This document shows positions 1 to 6,984 of a stretch of DNA of 21,989 nucleotides, piece after piece (positions within the stretch are counted from its first letter, which is position 1; every line of letters starts with the position of its first letter). Source of the DNA: Acidobacteriaceae bacterium (GTDB taxonomy: Bacteria > Acidobacteriota > Terriglobia > Terriglobales > SbA1); assembly GCA_003136335.1 (NCBI GenBank), contig PLEA01000586.1, positions 1-21,989 on the forward strand, given 5' to 3'. The translations under genes and the position numbers were made by a program. The notes below the pieces were generated by a model, which was not told where the DNA came from, searched no databases, and saw nothing but the letters and a program-made list of their open reading frames with translations.

Positions 1-1
1 C

Positions 2-418
2 TGCGGGCGCGGCGGCAGGATCGCGCGCGAGGCTAAGGCTCTGGTTTCGTCCGCGTGCTACTGGGCTAAGGATCATCAGGGACCTCCTGAGATTTTGTAT
101 CAGACGATTATCAGCCGGGCGGTGCGTTGTCTCGACCCCTTTGTTCAGTTGCGTGGACGCTGGATCGTGCGGCGACTGAGTCCGCATTGCTCGCGCATCG
201 AACTAGCCACCCTTCGTGCACCCGGCAAGGAATTACGCTTGCTTCGCGCCATGGGATGGGAAACCGCAAACATCCATCTCGGAACCAGGACAGCCCGCAA
301 GCCCATCCTCAGCCACATGCAAAAGCAGAAGGCGAAGTGGCTCCACATCGTGACGGAAGAGATGTTGAAGGCAGTCCGTGCCGACTGGAAGACGTGGAGA
401 AAAGATGGATACGCCTAG
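2..418 (+). CDS. DUF2252-like protein, C-terminal fragment
   Basis: The reading frame is open from the left edge of the window to the TAG at 416-418, so this is the last 139 codons of a gene that begins outside. An internal TTG at 95 could serve as a start, but the frame upstream of it reads as protein (YWAKDHQGPPE), so a true start there is unlikely. The segments RGRWIVRRLSPHCSRIEL and LRAMGWETANIHLGTR, followed by a WLH...W..W tail, match my recollection of the C-terminus of DUF2252 proteins, a family of about 400 residues distantly related to kinase-like folds and without an established reaction. The assignment rests on pattern memory only; the N-terminal part is not visible. Confidence 0.55.
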   Translation, partial: CGRGGRIAREAKALVSSACYWAKDHQGPPEILYQTIISRAVRCLDPFVQLRGRWIVRRLSPHCSRIELATLRAPGKELRLLRAMGWETANIHLGTRTARKPILSHMQKQKAKWLHIVTEEMLKAVRADWKTWRKDGYA

Positions 419-435
419 AGGAAGAGAAATGCCGG

Positions 436-732
436 CTATGCAACTCCGCTGCGCTTGTTGCCTGCCGCTGCAGCCACGCCCAGGACGGGCCGCCGCAGTG
501 CCGCCAGGGCGACTCCGTTAGCACTGTCATAGATCAGCGTCCAGTGTATGGCGCGGTCGTCACACAGCCAGTAGTGCTCTACACAGCGTTGCTGTTGGCG
601 GGCATGAACAAAAGGAGGCGCGGCAGCTTCTCCCGGTTTGTTCATACGGTCCGTCTCCACCAGAAACAGCTTGCCATCTCTGAGCCTGAGGAAGGGTTTG
701 CAACACTGGGAATTGGCGCAACGGCTGAGCAT
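436..732 (-). CDS. Small zinc-ribbon-like protein with one metal cysteine replaced
   Basis: The frame gives a 98-residue protein starting MLSRCANSQC. A longer start at 765 adds 11 residues with no better ribosome site; I prefer 732 because the conserved part begins right there. The pattern CANSQC (C5, C10), then PFLRLRDGKLFLVE, then VEHYWLC (C57), resembles a short family I know from Acidobacteria in which a CX4C pair and a later WLCxxC pair would form a zinc ribbon. Here the fourth position is Arg60 (codon CGC), one transition away from TGC. Function is unknown; a metal-binding or regulatory role is inference. The tail after residue 80 is Ala/Arg-rich and poorly conserved-looking. The opposite strand also has an open frame, which I regard as a shadow. 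Confidence 0.5.
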   Translation of the reverse strand: MLSRCANSQCCKPFLRLRDGKLFLVETDRMNKPGEAAAPPFVHARQQQRCVEHYWLCDDRAIHWTLIYDSANGVALAALRRPVLGVAAAAGNKRSGVA

Positions 733-836
733 ATTCTTGTTGCTTTCTGCCCGGCCAAGAACCATCTCGGCCAGCCGCTGGGTGCCGAATTACTAGCACT
801 TCGCTTGCCACGGGATCTCCATAGCGCGCGGTAAGG

Positions 837-870
837 GTCGCGGAAAGCGAAGGTCGTTTCATTCCGCGAC
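837..870. repeat. Inverted repeat with perfect 9-bp arms
   Basis: GTCGCGGAA at 837-845 is the exact reverse complement of TTCCGCGAC at 862-870, with a 16-base loop. It lies in the 228-base gap between the divergently transcribed zinc-ribbon gene and the amidinotransferase-family gene. It could be an operator for either gene, or a transcript hairpin. No T-run directly follows the right arm, although a TTTT occurs 6 bases further on. Confidence 0.5.
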
Positions 871-960
871 TCACATTTTGCCGACTAATCGGCAGCATCT
901 GTCGATGCCACGTCGCCGTTTTCTTGCCCGTGCTCCGTTTGTCCAGCTACCATCAGTCCT

Positions 961-1791
961 ATGCTCAGGGTCCTGCTCTGTCCACCGAATTATTTCGATG
1001 TCGTCGATCAGAAAAACCCTTACATGTCGAGAGAATCCGCAGTGGACCGAGTAAAAGCGCGCAGCCAGTGGGAAAATCTCTGTAGAGTTTTGCAACAGAG
1101 CGGATGTGAGGTCGAAATTATCGATCCAGTGGAAGGCCTGGAAGACATGGTCTTCGCCGCCAATCAGGTTTTCGTCGGCGAGAAACCTGGATACGGAAAA
1201 TTTGTGGTGCCCAGCCGCATGGTGTACGCATCGCGCCAGCGGGAAGTACCGTATTTTGCGAAGTGGTGCCGGGAACGAGACTATCGCGTCATCGATCTCG
1301 ACTTCGGCAAGAACAATGACTATCTCGAAGGCCACGGCGATTTGCTCTGGCATCCGGACGGCTCCCGTATCTACGGCGGCTATGGTTTTCGCAGTACGCG
1401 CGGCGGTGTGCAGAAATTCGACGCGGCAATGTCTGAAATGGGAATTCCAGTCGTGCCCCTGCAGCTAGTCGATCCTTATTGCTACCACCTCGACACTTGC
1501 CTCTCCCCGCTCAACAACGAAGCCGCGCTGATCTTCCCCGGGGCGTATTCCACCGAAGCTCTTGCGTCTCTGCATAAATTCTGGAAGCGAGTTCACTTGC
1601 TCACCGTCGAGGAGGCCCATCGTTTCATGGGCAACGGGATCGTCGTCAACGGCAGCTATATCACGCCCTGCGTTACACCTCAGTTGGAAGCGATTCTTCT
1701 TGGGGAGGGACTGGCGCCCGTGGTCGTGGAGACCTCCGAGTTTGAAAAAGCGGGCGGCAGCTGCTTCTGTATGAAGACATTCTTGCCGTAG
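961..1791 (+). CDS. Dimethylarginine dimethylaminohydrolase / amidinotransferase family protein
   Basis: This 276-residue protein carries the hallmarks of the pentein-fold guanidine-modifying superfamily (COG1834: DDAH, arginine deiminase, amidinotransferases). The segment EDMVFAAN (D62, N68) matches the substrate-binding strand, EGHGD (E123, H125, D127) and YHLDTC (H176) supply the acid/base residues, and GGSCFCM near the C-terminus holds the nucleophilic cysteine, most likely C270. The length is normal for the DDAH-like branch. Members hydrolyse or transfer the guanidino group of arginine derivatives through a Cys-amidino intermediate in the cytoplasm. The exact substrate (methylarginine, arginine or another guanidine) cannot be told from sequence alone. 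The ATG at 961 has no obvious Shine-Dalgarno sequence. No arginine genes adjoin it. Confidence 0.8.
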   Translation: MLRVLLCPPNYFDVVDQKNPYMSRESAVDRVKARSQWENLCRVLQQSGCEVEIIDPVEGLEDMVFAANQVFVGEKPGYGKFVVPSRMVYASRQREVPYFAKWCRERDYRVIDLDFGKNNDYLEGHGDLLWHPDGSRIYGGYGFRSTRGGVQKFDAAMSEMGIPVVPLQLVDPYCYHLDTCLSPLNNEAALIFPGAYSTEALASLHKFWKRVHLLTVEEAHRFMGNGIVVNGSYITPCVTPQLEAILLGEGLAPVVVETSEFEKAGGSCFCMKTFLP

Positions 1792-1850
1792 GTTCTGAAT
1801 GCACGTAGGAGACGGCGAAAGTCCGCGCGGCCTAATGCCTGCATAGGTAG

Positions 1851-1889
1851 GGTTCACTAAGCTGGGTTCACTAAGATCGGTTCACTAAG
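1851..1889. repeat. Three direct repeats of GGTTCACTAAG at a 14-bp period
   Basis: The 11-mer GGTTCACTAAG occurs exactly at 1851-1861, 1865-1875 and 1879-1889, separated by CTG-type and ATC-type 3-base spacers. The array sits between the amidinotransferase-family gene and the VOC gene, ending 26 bases before the VOC start. The spacing is slightly more than one helical turn, so it could be a regulator-binding array, or simply a short tandem slippage repeat. Confidence 0.8.
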
Positions 1890-1915
1890 ATGCAGAACAC
1901 CAGAGGAGATGTCAT

Positions 1916-2275
1916 TTGCTCAAGCTCGCGGTCCCTCTTCTCCACGTATCGAGTTCGAGTGTCGCGGAGGAGTTCTATTGCAAACAACTCGGATTTCAAC
2001 AAGAATTCGCCCAGCGCGTGGATGACGCGAAACCCGATCCCTGCTATATGGGTATAAGTCGCGACGAAATTTGGCTTATCGTTTCCTCGTTTTCAGGGGA
2101 CGGAGTTTCCGGAGGCGTGGTCAACATGATGGTGGACGACGTGGATGCCTTGCACGCGGAACTCGTCGCCAAAGAAGTCCGGATTGATATGGGACCGCTT
2201 GACTAGACCTGGGGCAGCCGAGAAATGTATGTAAAAGACCCCGACGGCAACTGTCTCCGGTTCATCCGCGAATAA
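1916..2275 (+). pseudogene. VOC (glyoxalase/bleomycin resistance) family gene interrupted by in-frame TAG
   Basis: A TTG start at 1916 lies 7 bases after the strong ribosome site GAGGAG (1903-1908). The frame gives 96 residues and stops at TAG 2204-2206. Reading straight through the TAG gives 22 more residues (TWGSREMYVKDPDGNCLRFI and RE) before TAA at 2273-2275, which is exactly the C-terminus expected of a VOC domain of about 119 residues. The usual residue at the stop is Gln (PLDQTWG), so CAG to TAG explains it. The N-terminal metal ligand His10 (LLHVSSS) is present, but the Glu ligand of REMYV falls after the stop. The truncated product should therefore be inactive unless the stop is suppressed. 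The substrate is unknown. A sequencing error is an alternative. Confidence 0.75.
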
Positions 2276-2353
2276 GGATCATAGAAGGTTGCAAGATTCT
2301 GCACACGACCATCGAAACGCAGCGTTCTCTCAGTCTTTTCCACACCAGGAACC

Positions 2354-2365
2354 AGTAGCGCTACT
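2354..2365. repeat. Perfect 12-bp palindrome AGTAGCGCTACT
   Basis: The self-complementary 12-mer lies in the gap between the broken VOC gene and the GAF gene, about 80 bases upstream of the latter. It could be an operator half-site pair. It is too short, with no spacer, to be a terminator. Confidence 0.35.
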
Positions 2366-2444
2366 TTCTCACCCTTCGCTATCTGGTTACCTTCAATAGC
2401 ACCATGTTTAAAAGCATCATGTTAACAGCGAGGATCCAGCAATT

Positions 2445-3299
2445 ATGTTTGGCAAGACCCTGTGCGGCACTACCTTTAAGGATGTCAATTTTGTCCCTTT
2501 GCAGTCTGCCGCATTCTGCGTGCAGTGTGAGCTGATCAGCAACAACAGCAAGCCCTATTGCCTGGCGTGTGGAAGCCACGCCCTGCTCGGCCTTTCGCGT
2601 GTGCTGGGCGGATCGATGCGCAACCAGCAGAACGCACATCTCATCACCGACATGGAACTCAACAACCTGGTGCGCGATCTCCTGCGCACGGTGCCTGACC
2701 CCGAAGTTCTGAGCACGGCGGATGATTACCATATGCCATCGCTGGCCCTGCGCAGCCAGCTTCGCGTTGCCAATGCCGCACATCCCGCATCGGGTTTCAG
2801 GGCGGTCGCCCTGGGTGACGAAGCCGAGATTTATCCGGCGGAACTGGATCTTGAGCCAGCCATCAGCGCGATCACCGAACGCGCCCAGCATTTGACCGGC
2901 GCCACCGGAGCGGCCATCGCGCTGCGAGCCGGGGACGAAATTGTGTGCCGCGCGCGCGCCGGCCGAACTGCTCCGGACCTCGGGGTTCGCCTGCAAACTG
3001 ACATTGGCATCTCCGCCGAGGCGGTCCGCTCCGGCGAGATCATGCTTTGTCACGACGCCGAGCGAAATCCCCGGGTAGATCTGGCGAGTTGCCGCCGGCT
3101 TGGAGTTCGCTCGATTCTGGTATCGCCCTTGCGTCACTATCGCCGCACCCTGGGTGTTTTCGAAGTATTGTCCTCGTCCCCTGGAGCGTTCGACCAGCGC
3201 GATGTGGCGACCATGCAACTGCTTTCCAGCATGATGGTGGCGGCGATCTCCCGCATCTCCAGCCTGCGTCAGGCGCAAATCCTGCGGCGATCCGGCTAG
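2445..3299 (+). CDS. Zinc-ribbon and GAF domain protein
   Basis: The 284-residue product begins at ATG 2445, with AGGA about 10 bases upstream. Residues 25-42 hold a CX2C...CX2C zinc ribbon (C25, C28, C39, C42). Residues 45-125 look like a linker with no recognised fold, and residues about 135-275 form a GAF domain (EPAISAITERAQHLTGATGA ... LGVRSILVSPLR ... LGVFEVLSS). GAF domains bind small ligands or act in dimeric sensing. No output domain (histidine kinase, GGDEF, helix-turn-helix) is present, so it probably works through a partner. The next gene carries a GAF domain of the same subtype, with matching RVD..SCR.LG.R motifs, suggesting tandem duplication. No transmembrane segment is visible, so it should be cytoplasmic. 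Confidence 0.75.
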   Translation: MFGKTLCGTTFKDVNFVPLQSAAFCVQCELISNNSKPYCLACGSHALLGLSRVLGGSMRNQQNAHLITDMELNNLVRDLLRTVPDPEVLSTADDYHMPSLALRSQLRVANAAHPASGFRAVALGDEAEIYPAELDLEPAISAITERAQHLTGATGAAIALRAGDEIVCRARAGRTAPDLGVRLQTDIGISAEAVRSGEIMLCHDAERNPRVDLASCRRLGVRSILVSPLRHYRRTLGVFEVLSSSPGAFDQRDVATMQLLSSMMVAAISRISSLRQAQILRRSG

Positions 3300-3390
3300 G
3301 TTAGTCCCTATTGCGGATGCTTCGGTCGGAGCCGTCCGCCCGTCGTCCTTCTTATTTTTCTTCGTTGCTTACTTTTCCACAATCCCGCGC

Positions 3391-3396
3391 TAATAT
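3391..3396 (+). promoter_or_regulatory. Possible -10 element (TAATAT) upstream of the PilZ-GAF-Sel1 gene
   Basis: TAATAT at 3391-3396 is an acceptable -10 hexamer 27 bases before the ATG at 3423, within a short AT-richer stretch. A -35 is unconvincing: CTTACT lies at 17-base spacing and TTGCTT at 20. This is a weak call. Confidence 0.25.
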
Positions 3397-3422
3397 GGTG
3401 CAACAAGAATGCGGGCCGTCCC

Positions 3423-5114
3423 ATGGCTGCCATGAACTCTGCGTTGCGACCGGTCTCACCCAACCGTCGCCGGCGTGTGCGACACAAGATCCAGACGCCT
3501 GCGTATGCCAGTTTCACCGCGGAATCCAAGAGCGCGATGCTCGATCTGCACGAGATTGTGGACATCAGCGAAGACGGAGTTGCCATTCAGTGCCTTTCGC
3601 CCCTTGAACCCCAAGCGCCAGTGAATCTGTGCCTCGATCTGGCCGAGTGCGCGGAACATATTTACACGACAGGGCAGGTGATCTGGTCGAACGCCGCGGG
3701 GCGCGCCGGTCTTCATTTTTCCGAGTTGTCTCCGGAAACACTGTCCCGATTGCGGGAGTGGCTCTTCGTGAACATGATGGCCGGAGTGGCCAACGGTGAG
3801 GCTCAGATTGCCGCTCCTGCGGGGTCGCACGAAGATGCTGCTCCGCGTCCCAATTATAGCGATACGCTCGCGGCCGTCACCGCTGTCCAGCAGCAGGTGG
3901 AGGCGCTGGGTTCCGATCTTACCGGGGCTCTGCAACTGGTCGCGGAACGCGTGCAAACCTTGGCTCGCGCATCCGGAGCTGCCATCGCGGTCGCCGAGAC
4001 AGACCCGAACTTCATGGTTTGTCGCGCCAGTTCTGGCCTCGATGCTCCGCCCGTCGGCGCGCGCTTGCAAGTGGGATCGGGGTTTTCGGGGGAGTGCGTG
4101 AAGAGCGGAACGCTGCTCCGCTGCGATGACACCGAAGTCGATGTTCGTGTGGATCGGGAGAGCTGCCGCGCGCTGGGCATTCGTGCTATGCTCGCGGTGC
4201 CCCTGCGTGTGGGCGCGAAATCGATCGGGATTATCGAGGTTTTCTCCGGTCAAGCGAATCGGTTTTCTGACACCGACGGCAGGGTGCTGCAGCGCTTCGC
4301 GGAGACGGTGCTGGCTGCCGTCAACCGTGCGGTTCGCGCTGAGGATCTGCCGCCTCTGAACGCTGCACCCGCTGCTACCCGGTTTGCGCCGACCCCGGGA
4401 AGTGTGCTCTTCGCATCCGTGCCCGGGGAAGAAAAAAACATGGAGGGCTCGGAACAGAAGATATCGGGCGGCATCAGCCTGCCGCGTTCGCACCTTATTA
4501 TTCTGATTTGTGTCGCGGCCGCGATCGCGATGGTTCTCGGCTACAACCTCGCTCCGTTAATCCAGAGCAAACTGCAGGAGCGCGGTCACATCCCCATACA
4601 GACTGTGCTGGCTTCGTCGCAAGCGCCGAGGCCGGATCCGGCACAGGTTTCTCCAGCCAACGAGACTGCATCCTTCGAGCTAATGCGGCAGATGGCACAG
4701 AGTGGCGATCCCGTCGCCGAGAATGCTTTGGGTCTTCGCTATTTTCAGGGCGATGAAAAGAACGGAATCGCGCGCGACGAGAAACAAGCCTTCCGCTGGT
4801 TCAGCAGGGCAGCAAATCATGGCAACCTCGCAGCCCAGGCCAAGTTGGGATTTCTTTACTGGGGCGGACGGGGCGTGTCCAAGGACCTGAATCAAGCCTA
4901 TTTCTGGACAGTGCTGGCGCGCGCTCGCGGTGACGAGGAGAATAAGGATCTCGCCGCCGTTCTGGCATCGGGCATGACCCGAAGCCGGGCCGCAGCGATT
5001 GAACAGCAAGCTGACTTCTGGCTTCAACAGCACATGGGGAAAAAGCCAGTCGCAGGCTATGGAAGCCGCGCCGGAAATCAGACGCCGGCACATCTCTCGC
5101 TTCCCCCGCGCTAG
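3423..5114 (+). CDS. PilZ-GAF-transmembrane-Sel1 repeat protein
   Basis: This 563-residue protein joins four modules. Residues 15-115 are a PilZ domain with both cyclic-di-GMP contacts: the arginine cluster RRRRVR (15-20) and DISEDG (D47, S49, G52; DxSxxG). Residues about 150-305 are a GAF domain of the same type as in the preceding gene (RVDRESCRALGIRAMLAVPLR). Residues about 356-378 form one hydrophobic transmembrane helix, and residues about 425-505 contain two Sel1-type TPR-like repeats (AENALGLRYFQG, AQAKLGFLYWGGRG). The likely topology is sensor domains in the cytoplasm and the Sel1 scaffold outside the membrane. A role in relaying cyclic-di-GMP or a GAF ligand to an envelope partner is inference. 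ATG 3423 gives the full PilZ arginine motif; a second ATG at 3432 is possible. Stop at 5112-5114. Confidence 0.8.
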   Translation: MAAMNSALRPVSPNRRRRVRHKIQTPAYASFTAESKSAMLDLHEIVDISEDGVAIQCLSPLEPQAPVNLCLDLAECAEHIYTTGQVIWSNAAGRAGLHFSELSPETLSRLREWLFVNMMAGVANGEAQIAAPAGSHEDAAPRPNYSDTLAAVTAVQQQVEALGSDLTGALQLVAERVQTLARASGAAIAVAETDPNFMVCRASSGLDAPPVGARLQVGSGFSGECVKSGTLLRCDDTEVDVRVDRESCRALGIRAMLAVPLRVGAKSIGIIEVFSGQANRFSDTDGRVLQRFAETVLAAVNRAVRAEDLPPLNAAPAATRFAPTPGSVLFASVPGEEKNMEGSEQKISGGISLPRSHLIILICVAAAIAMVLGYNLAPLIQSKLQERGHIPIQTVLASSQAPRPDPAQVSPANETASFELMRQMAQSGDPVAENALGLRYFQGDEKNGIARDEKQAFRWFSRAANHGNLAAQAKLGFLYWGGRGVSKDLNQAYFWTVLARARGDEENKDLAAVLASGMTRSRAAAIEQQADFWLQQHMGKKPVAGYGSRAGNQTPAHLSLPPR

Positions 5115-5133
5115 AATACTGTTAGAGATTTCT

Positions 5134-6273
5134 GTGCCCACCCTCCGCAACATCCTAGACCAGAGAGTCCGCGAGGCGGACGCCTCTCTCTACGAAAAAC
5201 TCGACAACCAGCGCGTCCGCTGTTTTTCCTGCGGTCACTGCTGCCCGATTCCCGAAGGCCAGCCTGGCGTGTGCAAAGTTCGCTACAACCGCGGCGGTAC
5301 GCTCTACGTCCCCTGGGGTTACACCGCTGGAATGCAATGCGATCCCATCGAAAAAAAGCCTTTCTTCCACGCCCATCCCGGCGCTCTCGCCTACAGTTTC
5401 GGCATGCTGGGCTGCGATCTCCATTGCGGATACTGTCAGAACTGGGTTACCTCGCAGGCGCTGCGCGATCCGAATGCTGTATCGCCGCCGCTGGATGCAT
5501 CGCCGGAAGCACTGGTTCGCGACGCCCTCGACCAAGGCGCGAGAGCTCTGGTCAGCACCTACAATGAGCCCCTGATCACCAGCGAATGGGCCGTCGCGGT
5601 TTTTAAAGAGGCCAGGGCCAAGAGACTTCTCACGGGGTTCGTTTCCAACGGCAACGGCACTCCTCAGGTACTCGAATACCTACGCCCCTGGCTCGATCTC
5701 TACAAAGTCGATCTCAAAAGTTTTGACGATCGCCACTATCATGAACTCGGCGGACGCCTCGGTCCCATCCTCGACAGCATTCGACGCATTCATCAGATGG
5801 GATTGTGGCTGGAAATTGTCACGCTACTCATCCCCGGCTTCAACGATTCCGCCGACGAACTGCGCCGCCTCACCGAATTCCTGGCCGGCATCTCGCCCGA
5901 CATTCCCTGGCACGTGACTGCTTTCCACGCGGACTACAAAATGCAGGGAAATGACCAGCGCGACACCACACCCGAAGACTTATTGCGCGCCGCCGAAATC
6001 GGTCAAGAAGCCGGGCTACGTTACATCTACGCCGGCAATCTTCCAGGAATGGTCGGGCCTTGGGAAAATACTCGCTGCCCACAGTGCTGTGAGACCCTGA
6101 TCAGGCGATACGGATATTTCATCCAAGACTATCGCCTGACTCCCGAAGGCCGCTGTCCCCGCTGTTCCAGCCAAATTCCCGGCCGATGGGCCGCTCAATT
6201 CGAGGGTCAGATCACCTCTCGGCCTTTCTCCCCGCACAAACGCTCCCGTTTATTTACAATCACAAGTCGTTGA
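5134..6273 (+). CDS. amrS: AmmeMemoRadiSam system radical SAM enzyme
   Basis: The protein is a COG1180 (pyruvate-formate-lyase-activating-like) radical SAM enzyme. The cluster motif GCDLHCGYC is C94-X3-C98-X2-C101, binding the [4Fe-4S] cluster that cleaves SAM. An N-terminal cysteine block (RCFSCGHCC...GVCKVR) and a C-terminal pair (RCPQC, RCPRC) are typical of the AmmeMemoRadiSam subgroup. STYNEPL, KVDLKSF and HVTAFHADYKM are the conserved barrel motifs. The frame is open from ATG 4999, but that would overlap the Sel1 gene by 116 bases with unrelated residues. I chose GTG 5134, which begins 20 bases after the upstream stop and gives 379 residues. A TAGAAT hexamer at 5112-5117 could be a -10. 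The substrate is unknown, and no AMMECR1/Memo partner gene lies in the window. Confidence 0.85.
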   Translation: MPTLRNILDQRVREADASLYEKLDNQRVRCFSCGHCCPIPEGQPGVCKVRYNRGGTLYVPWGYTAGMQCDPIEKKPFFHAHPGALAYSFGMLGCDLHCGYCQNWVTSQALRDPNAVSPPLDASPEALVRDALDQGARALVSTYNEPLITSEWAVAVFKEARAKRLLTGFVSNGNGTPQVLEYLRPWLDLYKVDLKSFDDRHYHELGGRLGPILDSIRRIHQMGLWLEIVTLLIPGFNDSADELRRLTEFLAGISPDIPWHVTAFHADYKMQGNDQRDTTPEDLLRAAEIGQEAGLRYIYAGNLPGMVGPWENTRCPQCCETLIRRYGYFIQDYRLTPEGRCPRCSSQIPGRWAAQFEGQITSRPFSPHKRSRLFTITSR

Positions 6274-6333
6274 AGCTGCACACGTAGGAACAGCCGCCCG
6301 TTCGGCAAGCTCAGGGCAGGCTCTCGGCTGTCC

Positions 6334-6350
6334 GCCGGGCACAGCCCGGC
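6334..6350. repeat. Short hairpin GCCGGGC-ACA-GCCCGGC
   Basis: Perfect 7-bp arms flank a 3-base loop in the gap between amrS and the lipoprotein gene. No T-run follows on the plus strand. The neighbouring stretch at 6300-6325 (TTCGGCAAGCTCAGGGCAGG) resembles dispersed intergenic palindromic-repeat sequence I have seen in many genomes, which is recollection rather than comparison. Confidence 0.4.
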
Positions 6351-6378
6351 AGCAGTTGCGGCAATATCGACCGGCCTG

Positions 6379-6984
6379 ATGCGGAAAATACTGATTCTCG
6401 CTCTCTGTGCAGCTCTCGGCCTCTTACTCGTATCCTGCTCCCCGCGCGACTTCCTGACGCGCCGTCTCGCTACGGACTTGATCTCGGCTTCCGATGCGTT
6501 TAAGACGCCACAGCAGTTCACGCTTCAAACAGGAGTCGTCGCCAACCAAGACTATCTGTCGCCTGAATATCTTATTCTTCAACAACACGGCTGGATCTCA
6601 GCCAACAAGGCCCCATGTTCGCCGGGACTGGCGCCGCCTTGTTGGGACGTCCTGCTGACTCCTGCGGGCGTGGACACGGTTCGAGCCTTGGTTCCCGCTG
6701 AAGAGGCCGACAAAGCCTTGCTCTTCATTCCCGTTGCAAAGCGGGATCTCGTGAGCGTGACCGGCATCACCAAGCAGGGCAACCTGGCCGACGTCGACTT
6801 CCTGTGGAAATGGGAGCCGTTGAACGAAGTGGGTGCCGCGCTGTACCCCGGCGACCTGCATTACATCTCTACCGTCGGGTTTCGCGACTACGATGACGGC
6901 TGGCGCATCATCATCGCCCAGAGCCCTCCTCGCTCGGGACAAACCCTGGACGACGCGCTCAAGAACGTCGAGCCCGCCCAGTGA
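6379..6984 (+). CDS. Putative lipoprotein of unknown function
   Basis: This 201-residue protein begins MRKILILALCAALGLLLVSC. A short basic start, a hydrophobic core and a lipobox (L17-V-S-C20) indicate lipid attachment at Cys20 and export to the envelope. The rest has a globular composition with a cysteine pair (C79, C87 region: APCSPGLAPPCW) that could form a disulfide outside the cytoplasm. I do not recognise the domain. Its stop codon overlaps the GTG start of the membrane glycosyltransferase-like gene (GTGA, 6981-6984), which argues for translational coupling and a shared envelope-related job. Confidence 0.7.
   Translation: MRKILILALCAALGLLLVSCSPRDFLTRRLATDLISASDAFKTPQQFTLQTGVVANQDYLSPEYLILQQHGWISANKAPCSPGLAPPCWDVLLTPAGVDTVRALVPAEEADKALLFIPVAKRDLVSVTGITKQGNLADVDFLWKWEPLNEVGAALYPGDLHYISTVGFRDYDDGWRIIIAQSPPRSGQTLDDALKNVEPAQ

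Noticed and set aside
127..834. Plus-strand 235-residue open frame
   Set aside because: It overlaps the DUF2252 tail and runs opposite to the zinc-ribbon gene; its composition is that of a shadow frame and no domain is recognisable.
4999..5133. Upstream ATG start for the radical SAM gene
   Set aside because: It would overlap the Sel1 protein gene by 116 bases with residues unlike the family; GTG 5134 follows the stop and fits the family length.
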